Shown here one piece after another: positions 52,116 through 61,249 of a stretch of 64,000 bases of DNA (its first letter is position 1; every line of letters starts with the position of its first letter). The notes beneath the pieces are model-generated. The model searched no databases, was not told where the DNA came from, and was given only the letters and a program-made list of their open reading frames with translations. The stretch is taken from the NCBI GenBank assembly GCA_018806915.1, contig JAGKQI010000078.1:868001-932000 (forward strand), given 5' to 3'. The stretch is from Phytophthora colocasiae (Eukaryota; Oomycota; Peronosporomycetes; Peronosporales; Peronosporaceae). Made by a program: the position numbers and the translations under genes.

Positions 52116-52641
52116 ACTGAGCGGGAGTTTTTGAGAATGAAAAGGTCACCATGCAAAAGGATTCGTACGTGTTTGCTGTTGGCCAGTGATTTAAGGTAGT
52201 TAGGTGGTCAGTATGGAGTATAATGAACGCAAAAGAGCTGGCTTCTCGGGTTAGGACGTCCATCAGTTCAATTGTGTCTTGCCATTGCTATGCAAGCACT
52301 TATGTTATATTGTATTGCAATTTTCGAGAAATATCATATTTTATTTTTTGTGAATATCCCAGTAATCCGTTTTTTTTATTTTTAGAAACTGATTTTATCG
52401 ATACTGAAATTTTTTATTCAGACCCCTGTTGGCAACCGTGGTGCCCGCCAAAATTGCGTGCCATAGGGATCTAAATGAACGTGGCTACTCTACTCTGGAA
52501 GAGCTTAAAGCCGATGGGGAAGTTGGAGCAGTCCAATACCCCTTCAACATCAAGTATGAGAGTCAGCTGATCGACTCTGATAGACGGACTGGTTTACACA
52601 GCCGGAACAGGATTTTAGTCCCGTTTGGTCTTGGGAGTGAG
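52116..52641. other. Stretch left of the second MULE
   Basis: 52430-52630 (plus) reads like protein (G-Y-S-T-L-E-E-L-K-A-D-G-E-V-G) but has no clear start and is cut by the MULE end at 52642. It could be a gene fragment interrupted by the insertion. I do not recognise it. Confidence 0.3.
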
Positions 52642-52798
52642 TGCTGCACCCACCTCGTGCACATGGGACGGGACTCCTGTTTTCCCTAACCCTTCAAACT
52701 CGTATCCGTCTTGCGGATATACGTCGACGTATAGCGGTATATTTCTTCCCCCCCACTCATTTTTGCAGCGGGGGAAAATCAGTAGCAACCAGGAAGCC

Positions 52799-54752
52799 AT
52801 GGCGTCCGACCTGCGCGTCAAAGCGGTGGTGTGGCCGCCACGACAAGGGGACCAGAGTGACGGGGAGGAGACGGTGGACAGTGATGAGGAGTGGGTCGAA
52901 TCGTCGGCGGAGTCGTCAAGTACTGCCAGCTCCACGTCGAAGCAGCGTTGCTCGGGTGCTTCTGATCGCCTTCGGGCAACGCAGAACGTCGAACAGAGAG
53001 CGGTTATTGCGCCGCCACCCGAGAAGACAGAGTTTGATTCATGGGGCGAATTGGACGTGTATCTGAAAGCCTATTCAGCCGAGACATACCAGGTAACGTT
53101 TGTTGTACCTAACATTACAACTGAATCGCTTTTGCAGGTCCTAATTTCTTTTTTTCCATTCCACTACTGCGTGCAGAGCTTCCGCGTTCGCACTAACAAC
53201 AAAGTCGCATCCAGAAACAACAAGATTCGAGACTCCGGGTCTACGAAGCCGCTTGTGCCCGAGGAGTGGGTTCACTACTCGTCTGTACGCACGCAGGGAA
53301 AAACAAGCCGCGTGGACAAGGCAAGAGAAAGCGGCAAGAGTCAAGAGCACTTGAGTGCGACGTGCAGGTATGTGGAGCTCAGTTGGGTTTAGTTGGGTTC
53401 AGTTGGGTTTGATTGGGCTCTGTTGGGCTCGAACAAAATACAGTTGTGTTCCTGTTGGTCTTATATAAGCTCACGTACAATTTGTATTGTTTTCTAGATC
53501 AATGCATGCGTGCAAGTGGCTGATTCGGCGGCGGCTATTCCTACGTTTGTGCTGCGAATTACTGATGCCCGTTTGGAGCACAATCATTCCCTTTCTAGAC
53601 ATACATTCGACCATTATCCCCACAACCGGACAGCTATCGAGCCCGAGCTAGCGGGGACTGTTAGCGAGCTTGTCAAAGCCGGGGCGAAGAAGAAACGCAT
53701 TCTGCATCATCCACGAGAATTCCAGCTGCAACCCAACGAGCCAGGACATTCACAATTTGGTGCGCAAGTTGAAGAAGCAGACCCATACAGCTCAAACGTC
53801 GGCGAAAAGATTGAAACAGTGGATGGTCGAATTCACGCAGGAGCCAGGGAATGTTGGAGGCGTTTTCGTCGACTCCGTACATGATAAGGTATGATCGCTA
53901 TGGCATTGTCTGCGTAACCATCATTTATTTTAATTGCGGTTATGTCGATGTTAGACTGTAGCTACCTGTATAACCCTGCAGACGAAGCACATGCGGGAGC
54001 TCTTCGAGCGTTTTCCAGAGGTCGTAATGATCGACGCCACGCATGGGACAAACTTGTCGAAGTACAAAGTTTTCTCGATCATGGCTCATGACTCTTTTGG
54101 CAAGGGCCAGTTCGTTCAACACGCAGTGATTCAGAACGAGCGCAACTCCACACTGTTGACGGCCCTAGAGCAGTTCAAGCGGTACAATTCGGCGTGGAGT
54201 CGCATCAAATGCATTTTGATCGACAAAGACTTCGGCGAGATCAGCGTGTTGAAAAAGGCTTTCCCGGACGCGATAACAGTGATTGACCCGTCCAACCTGG
54301 GAATTTCAAATGGAGCTATTACGACGGACAGCGGGCATTTCAAACGGGCGTTGGCTGGGGTCACGAAGGAAATGAAAGTACTCTTTCCAGTCAACTGCAA
54401 CAACAACCACTGGTGTGGTGTGCTGATGAATCTGGAGAAGGGCAGAGTGTACGTCTACGACTCGATGGCGTCCTCCTATGCTACCAGTATCCGTGCCGTG
54501 ACACAGCAGATGATCCCGATGATACCAGAAAGTGTCAGACCCAGCGTTCGTTTGGTGACCCACGATCCTGGCCTTGGCATCCAGAGCGACAGCTACAACT
54601 GTGGTGTGTACGTACTGCTGGCGTTCGAGATATTCTGTGGGTCAGAGCCGCTCGGTCACCTTGACAAGAAGACTCTGCAATGCATGCGCTACCGCTACTT
54701 GCGCATGTGTATGAAGGAAGAAAGAAGTAGCAGTAGCAGTAGCAGTAGCTAA
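52799..54752 (+). pseudogene. MULE transposase fused to C48 protease (shortened, frameshifted)
   Basis: ATG 52799 starts M-A-S-D-L-R-V-K-A-V-V-W. An 84-bp intron (about 53093-53176) joins S-A-E-T-Y-Q to S-F-R-V-R-T-N-N-K-V-A-S-R-N. A second intron (about 53368-53498) holds five 10-bp tandem repeats. A frame change near 53695 and an intron near 53889-53953 follow. The transposase keeps Asp in V-V-M-I-D-A-T-H-G-T-N and Asp in C-I-L-I-D-K-D-F-G-E, then jumps at F-P-D-A directly into the protease: His in N-N-N-H-W-C-G-V-L, Asp in V-Y-V-Y-D-S-M-A-S, Cys in Q-S-D-S-Y-N-C-G-V-Y. The third catalytic residue of the transposase and the SWIM finger are lost. It ends in a Ser run. Confidence 0.75.
53381..53430 (+). 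repeat. 10-bp tandem repeat x5 within a MULE intron
   Basis: AGTTGGGTTT, AGTTGGGTTC, AGTTGGGTTT, GATTGGGCTC, TGTTGGGCTC: five adjacent decamers in the second intron of the MULE-C48 gene. Confidence 0.9.
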
Positions 54753-55212
54753 TTGGCCGTTTTCATGAAAGTAAGGAGAAGCAGCAGCTAAGTCAATGAA
54801 GATGTTGCATCGAACTATGTTTGTTGAGTTATATGCTTGATAATGTCTTTTAGAATTGAAAGAGAAGCCCAGCAGAATACTTCCCGCGCTTTGGCCTCCA
54901 GAGCTGATGCTGTCGCTCCGGCTCTTTGGTATCTTCCGGATATACGTGTATATTGTATAATTTTTGCACCGGCTCTTTCGACTTGGGTGCACTAGTGGGT
55001 GCGAGAAGGGTGTCCGACGGTCACGATTGGGTGCTGGTTGGGCGTCGTAAATCTGGCCTGTCCCGTCCCATGTGCATGAGGTGGGTGCAGCAACGAGTGC
55101 CCTTGTTAGAGTTTTCATAGCCATCTGGTCATATCATTTTCAACCAATGAAACAAGGTATTAACTTTAACATGACTCGGTGGAGAGGTCCATGCCATTAA
55201 CGACACGTCGCA

Positions 55213-56310
55213 ATGGTGTTTTGCGGTGCCGACTTCCAAGTGTCCAAGGCGCCTGTAGCCCCCGTAGCCATCCAGGTAGCCGCAAAGAAAGCTGTAAATG
55301 ATGCAGCCAAGAAAACGTCCAGTATCCGTGAGTTTGCAGCCGAACTACAGCGTCGAGTGGAGCCATCGATGGGCGGGGGATGGCACGTACTTGTAGGGGG
55401 TGACTTTGCAGTGGATCTACGCTACGTACGTGCATAGTTTTGCATACTTTATAACGTTTATAATTTATGAGGTCCTAATGAAATATCCGCAGCGCAAGGG
55501 TGCATGTGTGCTGCTATTCAGCAAGACCAGCAAGATGAAGGCACTGTTGTACCGTACAACACCGTCCGCAACTCCCCGTCCTAAGCAGGAACATGAGGCT
55601 CTAACTGAAGACAGTGAAGATCTGGACATGAAGAGGAAGATTGTGGTGTTCGAGAGTGACATGGAGGATACAATGAAGGAGGCTGTGATCGATAAGGCCA
55701 AGAAGCTCTACAACTACTACGAGGGCGTCGATGACAATGAAACCAAGATTGCCCAAGCATTGAAGGTGCGGTTTATGATTATTAACTTTGAGAGACTGTG
55801 GTGTATCAACTCACTTGTATTTTGATGCAGCACTCCCTTACGTTCAAGTACGGCACAACGTGGCAAGTGGTAGTTTCTTCCTCGCGTGAGCTTTGTTGTC
55901 TGCCTATTGCGGACGAGGGTACGCACGCGGACTTTACGGTGACGAAATTGCGTGTAGTGGTCTACCGTCATGCGGGTACCAGTTTGGACCGCAGTTTGGA
56001 CTCTGCGCAATTTGGCAAACGTGTTGCCTTCGTTCTGGCTACGATCTGCTTGTTGCTCTATGGATTTTTGTCTTTGAACTCGTCGGAGGTGATTGCCAAG
56101 TGCAAGGGAAGTGTATCAGTAGCTGGCGATAACATTCCGGTGGATGGAATTGAGTTGCCCGAGGGCTGCACGGCCGAGGATGTAACGCGCGCGAATGACC
56201 ACTCTTGGTGGAAGACTGCTGCCATTCTGGGCATGTCGGGCTTCACGATGTTGGCATCGCTCATCCGCATGTACATCAAGTCGCTGGCCCCGAAGGTTAA
56301 ACGCGCGTAG
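55213..56310 (+). CDS. Tandem dynein light chain (LC8-type) domains with C-terminal membrane segments
   Basis: Three exons, 55213-55425, 55493-55765 and 55831-56310, with introns of 67 and 65 bp, giving 321 residues. The first domain at about residues 8-90 has A-A-K-K-A-V-N-D-A-A, then G-G-G-W-H-V-L-V-G-G-D-F-A-V, the W-H-x-x-V-G-x-x-F core of LC8/DYNLL. The second at about 115-205 has I-D-K-A-K-K-L-Y-N-Y-Y, I-A-Q-A-L-K, and W-Q-V-V-V-S-S in the same place. Two hydrophobic helices follow (V-A-F-V-L-A-T-I-C-L-L-L-Y-G-F and A-I-L-G-M-S-G-F-T-M-L). LC8 proteins are dimeric hubs for dynein and many partners; a tandem copy tied to a membrane could act as a built-in dimer on an organelle. The basic tail ends P-K-V-K-R-A. 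Confidence 0.8.
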
Positions 56311-56573
56311 ATCCCGGGAGAAATGTCAGGGTAAACGGCAGCGCTACAGTTTTGATCCACCAACTTGCACGCAGTTTGAACTGATGACCATGTTGATTAC
56401 TTGAAGTTGAAACCCATTTCGTAGAACACTCGACGTGATCAATTGGATGTCATTGCAACCTGGAGTGATAAATCAAGGATCCCTCCGTTGCAAGCCCACT
56501 GCTTATGCTTGCAGCAAAATCTTCAACTTCAGCTCCTCTAGATTTGCCAAGCACCAAATTTAAGCAAGGTAGC

Positions 56574-56590
56574 GATTCATTCTTCGATTT
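56574..56590 (+). promoter_or_regulatory. Possible oomycete initiator of the GH1 locus
   Basis: GATTCATTCTTCGATTT resembles the oomycete Inr (CTCATTYBNCAWTTT-like), 20 bp upstream of ATG 56611. This is a pattern match only. The preceding stretch from 56311 holds no gene. Confidence 0.35.
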
Positions 56591-56610
56591 ATCATCAACT
56601 GCACACAGCG

Positions 56611-58174
56611 ATGCTATCGTTACGCTTCTTAGCTGTAGCAGCGGTATTTACACTGTCGACCTTGTCGGCTACGGAGACCGACAACTCGACGTTGTGTTTC
56701 CCATCCAACTTTCTCTTCGGCACTGCGTCGTCCGCTTATCAAATCGAAGGCGGTTGGAATGCCACCAACAAGGAACCGAGTATCTGGGATAACTTCTGCC
56801 GGGATACGTCGAATGGCGTTCCGTGTGCCAACGTGGCCGACGATTTCATCAATCGATACCCCAGCGACATCGCTCTAATGAAAACCGACGGCTACGACAC
56901 GTTCCGCTTCTCCATCTCTTGGGGACGTGCTATGTCGTGGAACGAGACGACGCAGCGGATGCAAGGCAACCCGGAAGGTTTAGCCTTCTATCATTCGTTA
57001 ATCGACGAGTTACTGGCGAGCGGAATCCAACCGGTTATGACTTTGTATCATTGGGATCTTCCAGCTACGCTCCAGTCAGCTTTTGATCCTCCTGGATGGC
57101 TCAATTCAGCCATGGTCGACCACTTTGTGGACTACGCTACACTTCTCTTCCAAGAATTTGGACAGGACGTGGAGTACTGGACGACGTTCAATGAACCAGC
57201 GTCGTTTATCTTGACTGGGTTTGCGTTTGGCTACGGTCCTCCGAAGCTCGGAAACTCCACCACCAACGCGTATGAAGTGGCTCACAATGTGTTGCTTTCA
57301 CATGCGGCAGCAGTGGAGAAGTTCCACGAATTGCGTGATGTTGGGACTGTCAAGAGCTCAGCACGTATTAGCATCGTTATCAACTCGGACTGGGGAGTAC
57401 CGTTGAACGAATCATTTAGTGAAGATATCGCTGCTGCTGAACGTAAGAACCAGTTCCACTTAGGTTGGTTCCTAAGCCCGTTAACGACTGGAGACTAACC
57501 TTAAGTCATGCGTGAACGGATTGGAGATCGACTTCCCAATTTCACGGAGGAACAGCGCAAACAGGTGAATGGTTCGTATGATCTACTGATGCTCAACTAC
57601 TACGCTTCGTACGCAACTACCGACTGCGATTCGGAGCGATCGGAAACGAATTGTTCCAGTTTGACGCTTGGTTGGGCTGGATGATTCACGAAACCCTGAT
57701 GGAGCTCGCCATGCTTACGGAAGTCTTATGGACCCGAATAGCTGCGAGTCCGACTCGGGTTACCCTCCAGGATACCTTCAATTGATCCGATTCATGCACA
57801 AACACGATACCAATGCAGAGATTTTACTGACGGAGAACGGGTGGTGCGGTAATGAGACGATCAACAATCCGGACCAATTGTGGTACCTGCGTACACATCT
57901 GGAACAGGTTCACAAGGCTATCTATGAAGAGGATATCCCGATTATTGGATATACTGTTTGGGGATTCATGGATGACTTTGAGTGGACGAGTTACGCTGGA
58001 CGTCGTGGACTTTACTTTGTGAATTTTACGGAGACAACTGGAGATATCGACGAGTACACTGCTCTGCCTACGGAACTCGCAAGAATTCAACGTTCAGCTG
58101 GAGCTTGGTACTCGAATGTGGCGACTTCAGGCTGTTTCGAACAGGAGGAAGAAGACAAACAGTATTTGGTGTAG
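56611..58174 (+). pseudogene. GH1 beta-glucosidase, broken by two stops and a frameshift
   Basis: ATG 56611 opens a signal peptide (M-L-S-L-R-F-L-A-V-A-A-V-F-T-L) followed by a GH1 fold: F-L-F-G-T-A-S-S-A-Y-Q-I-E-G-G, Y-H-W-D-L-P, and acid/base Glu in T-T-F-N-E-P-A. After L-S-P-L-T-T-G-D two TAA codons occur three codons apart (57496 and 57502), where the family has G-D-Y-P-x-x-M. The frame goes on (R-L-P-N-F-T-E-E-Q) until a shift near 57670. The next frame has the nucleophile Glu in L-L-T-E-N-G-W, and W-G-F-M-D-D-F-E-W. The rest is well kept, so the loss looks recent. A hidden intron cannot be fully excluded but no good splice pair covers both stops. Confidence 0.85.
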
Positions 58175-58258
58175 TGAAAAACACAGTAAATGTTTTTTCA
58201 TGTTGAATTCATAAGTGTTTAACCTAAAACGTTAGCCCAAGAACGAGTTCATGAACTG

Positions 58259-58633
58259 CTACTTCCTCGAGTGCGAATCTTGATGGGCTTCCACGTGAGC
58301 CCATTCACATTCCGCTTGCGTCCATGGATCCATTTCGTCCTCACCGCGGGGCGTAGCGTTACCGGAGCTGTGTGACACGATGCTTGACCGTTGCGATCTT
58401 CCTTCTCCTTCTGCACGCGCTTGCTCTTCGACCTCGTAACTTTGAAGAACTAACGGACTGGTTGCTCCACATGCAGCGCAGACTTCGACGATAAGCTCAT
58501 TCTTCAAGGTGCAAGTGGTGCACGTCCACGAGTCGTTGTCTCCGTCCGACATTGTTGCTAGAAGTCGTAAATTGATGAATGACTCTGACAATGGCACACT
58601 AATTCGAAGTAAGAGCTTAGGTTTGGATAACAT
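58259..58633 (-). CDS. Small RanBP2-type zinc-finger protein
   Basis: From ATG 58633 the frame gives 124 residues. An internal Met (ATG 58552) starts M-S-D-G-D-N-D-S-W and would give 97. The zinc finger is D-S-W-T-C-T-T-C-T-L-K-N, then V-C-A-A-C-G-A: W-x-C-x2-C, Asn, C-x2-C, the RanBP2/NZF form that binds ubiquitin or single-stranded RNA. The rest is acidic, Ser/Glu-rich and disordered. The first 27 residues (L-L-L-R-I-S-V-P-L) are hydrophobic and may be UTR or a targeting segment. Ubiquitin binding is the more common role for a T-C-T-L-K-N finger, but this is inference. Confidence 0.75.
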   Translation of the reverse strand: MLSKPKLLLRISVPLSESFINLRLLATMSDGDNDSWTCTTCTLKNELIVEVCAACGATSPLVLQSYEVEEQARAEGEGRSQRSSIVSHSSGNATPRGEDEMDPWTQAECEWAHVEAHQDSHSRK

Positions 58634-58743
58634 CCCTATCCGTTTACTAAGGTGCTGAAGACGCAGCGCAAAAATAAATCTAACGCCCAGAAATCTTGTA
58701 AAGTTTTGTTATCTAAATCCCCTGTTTTAGTGGTTGTGGCCCT

Positions 58744-60609
58744 CTAAAAGATGTTTCCAGTTGAATTGCAGTGAAAGATCAGTTCCTGCGCCAAATCAAA
58801 GTGAGAGCGGCAATACAATGAAGTGTAATGAATCTGGACTATACCTTGATGAACGGTGTGTAGAATGAATACGAGTACCAGACTAGTGGTAATTTTCCCT
58901 TGAACACTCATCCAGTACTTCTCCAGCACGAATGCGAGCTGATAGAGGGGTGAAATGCCAAATTTCCTTCGCACACTTACGAAGAAGGTGATTAAGGTGA
59001 AGCCTTCTAAAACCGTGTAGACGACGCAATTCAGAACGGATCCCCAAAATTCACTTTCGGAGAGTCCAATAAAGCATAGACTGTACTTGGCGTAAGGATA
59101 GTGAAACAGGATAAGTGTGTATAGTCCGTAGATAAATGCACTCGCGAACTCGGCATATTCTGCAAAGACCAATACTTCCGATGCGTACATGAGCTGGAGA
59201 GTCTGTGTCAATAGTTTCACATGATGGCGATGAGGTATTTCGACGTCATCAATCGAGGAGCGACGTGTTTTTCCTGGGGTTTTCTCAAGATTTTGAGAAT
59301 TTTTAGGATCTCTGTCCAGTACTTCCTGATCCAAAACTCCAAGTTGAATCACACCAAGGTCTAATGTACTGGATCCTGAAGCTAAACACGCGATTTTTGA
59401 CGATCTGTGGCGTTTTGGAGCTGATTTTGCAGCGTTTTTAGGTTGAGAGAAAATATCTGAGGCTGCTATCGTGAGGGAAACTCCTGGACACGGTAATTTG
59501 ACAAAAGTGTGCTTATCACTGCTCGAATTCCGCCGGTCAGCATTCATTTCCCCTGGAAATAGAGCGCTTTTAATGACTTTCACCGCAGTCTGTACGCAGT
59601 GCTTCCCGTCGACTACAAATCGATGATCCATGTACATTTTTACCTCCACGATGGCTTGAATAATGTCGAGAAGCATAATAAGGCCAGCAATTAACAGAGA
59701 GCGTGAAGTTTGCAAGCACACGTTCTGGAAAAGAGACCCAAATACTTCCACTACACAAAGAGAAACTTCGGTGCTGATGTCTTCCAAAGAGTGCGAAAAC
59801 TTGATAATTGCATGTTTCAGGGTGGTTCGGACCAAAGGAAAAGCGACGGCTATCCCAACTTTTGTCCAAATTGGTGAAAGCTTGAACAAAATCGCAATTC
59901 CCTCGAAAATGAAGAAAATCCCGAGTTGTGTGATATACAGAGGTGAATAACTCCGGATTCTATCGTAGTAATGTCGGAGTTTCGTGCGAAGAATTACCAC
60001 GTGGAAAAAAACAAAGAAAATTAGGTACGTAGGAGTCCCGAGCATATCTCGAAGAGGGACAGGAAAGCGCCATAGGACGGACAAAATGAACATTATCAGC
60101 TCATTCGCACCGGAAATCAACAGGGCAATTAGTGCACATTCTTTGTGGGAGTAAATATTTTCTGGTAATGCCAAGGCACACCTGATATACAGCAGCATTC
60201 CAAACGTTACCACACTGAAAGAGAGCCATGACTGGATGAAGTAAGCTATGTTCGAAGTAGCAGGTAATAAAGGACTTTCAAGGGGAATAGCAGCCAGAAT
60301 CAACACGATGATCAAAGCTGGCAATGGAGTCAACGCTATAACAACGAATACTCGGAGAAGAGTGACTTTCCGCTGGTATTCTTCAAACGCAAGCAGTTTC
60401 TCAATGGAGTATCTTCCCAAATACATGTGCTCGTTCTTCCACTCGTAGTATCGACGGCTTAAACTTGCTTTGCTCGAACGGAATGACGTTTTCCGAATAA
60501 ACGGTCGGTGAATAGCTGGGGCATTGTCTCCCGAGGGATTCTTTGTGGTGGAACTGCTGGAATAACAATGATCACCAGCAGAGATAATGGCACGTTTGGA
60601 ATCCCTCAT
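58744..60609 (-). CDS. Polytopic membrane protein of unknown function (621 aa)
   Basis: The first ATG in the frame is 60609; the frame stays open upstream to about 60740 without an ATG, so an upstream exon or unusual start is possible. About nine to eleven hydrophobic segments occur in two blocks (residues ~85-330 and ~500-610), separated by a basic, Ser-rich cytosolic-looking loop (residues ~355-470). The N-terminus contains Y-Y-E-W-K-N-E-H-M-Y-L-G-R-Y-S. I do not recognise a family; the pattern fits large oomycete-specific membrane-protein families as I recall them. The last 30 residues after H-T-V-H-Q-G may include an unspliced intron. Transport is only a guess. Confidence 0.75.
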   Translation of the reverse strand: MRDSKRAIISAGDHCYSSSSTTKNPSGDNAPAIHRPFIRKTSFRSSKASLSRRYYEWKNEHMYLGRYSIEKLLAFEEYQRKVTLLRVFVVIALTPLPALIIVLILAAIPLESPLLPATSNIAYFIQSWLSFSVVTFGMLLYIRCALALPENIYSHKECALIALLISGANELIMFILSVLWRFPVPLRDMLGTPTYLIFFVFFHVVILRTKLRHYYDRIRSYSPLYITQLGIFFIFEGIAILFKLSPIWTKVGIAVAFPLVRTTLKHAIIKFSHSLEDISTEVSLCVVEVFGSLFQNVCLQTSRSLLIAGLIMLLDIIQAIVEVKMYMDHRFVVDGKHCVQTAVKVIKSALFPGEMNADRRNSSSDKHTFVKLPCPGVSLTIAASDIFSQPKNAAKSAPKRHRSSKIACLASGSSTLDLGVIQLGVLDQEVLDRDPKNSQNLEKTPGKTRRSSIDDVEIPHRHHVKLLTQTLQLMYASEVLVFAEYAEFASAFIYGLYTLILFHYPYAKYSLCFIGLSESEFWGSVLNCVVYTVLEGFTLITFFVSVRRKFGISPLYQLAFVLEKYWMSVQGKITTSLVLVFILHTVHQGIVQIHYTSLYCRSHFDLAQELIFHCNSTGNIF

Positions 60610-60799
60610 CGGCCAAATTCCTTTGCTGCGTTGAGTTGCTGCTTGTAGAAGATAGAAGACAACGTGATGGTATTTTTGACGCGTTTTAAATGCGATCAAG
60701 CTGTCCTCAGACACTAAATCAAGGTAGACGGTCGTCTTCGGAGGTTGGACCCACTTTTATAGAATCGTACTCCTCAAAATTGCACATTGTATATTCCTT

Positions 60800-61136
60800 T
60801 CACTCGAATTCCTCTGCAAATGCGATTTCCTCCAGGACTTCATCAGGTGAAGACTTCTCGTGCATCACCTTTGCTTCGACCCAATTACACGCTACCACCA
60901 CTGCTGCAAAGCTTCCGAACGCAAAGGCACTGTTTAATGCTGCCTTGGGGCCGTATCGAACCTTCACAATTGACACGCCCGTGGCTTGCAGAGAGGCGAA
61001 TCTGGCACCGTAGTCCTTGCTTGAGAGGGGCTGCGATGTAGAAGGTAAAATGGAGAATGAATTTATAGATTAGAGTGCCTCGTGCGCTAGCCTACTTCAT
61101 GCTAGTTCCTACTCTGACAATCTGTGGCCCGTACAT
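60800..61136 (-). CDS. Small single-pass membrane protein (84 aa), split by an intron
   Basis: Exon 1 is only 24 nt (61136-61113: M-Y-G-P-Q-I-V-R). An 82-bp intron (GTAGGA to ATCGCAG) leads to exon 2 at 61030-60800 (P-L-S-S-K-D-Y-G onward, ending A-E-E-F-E). One hydrophobic helix lies at about residues 37-55 (L-N-S-A-F-A-F-G-S-F-A-A-V-V-V-A). The N-terminus is basic and the C-terminus acidic. Size and shape are like small subunits of mitochondrial complexes, but I do not recognise the family. The pseudo-continuous composition and exact phase match support a real gene. It lies just beside the Gypsy remnant. Confidence 0.6.
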
Positions 61137-61249
61137 GTATCCAGGAGTCTTCCACAAGAAGTAGCTACTCCCACAATTCCACCACCTGCAAGGAGTGGTG
61201 CTCCCACCTGCCAAGTGTGGTGCTCTCACCCGTGTCATGCTCCCCATGA

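Larger units (their letters stand above)
52642..55092 (+). mobile_element. Second MULE with terminal inverted repeats and C48 protease (2.45 kb)
   Basis: Left end TGCTGCACCCACCTCGTGCA (52642 onward) and right end ending at 55092 are inverted copies over 33 bp with one difference. The 9-bp flanks share only GAGTG, so a target duplication is uncertain. TGCGGATATACGT-like sequence also recurs near both ends. It encodes one broken MULE-C48 gene. Confidence 0.82.
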
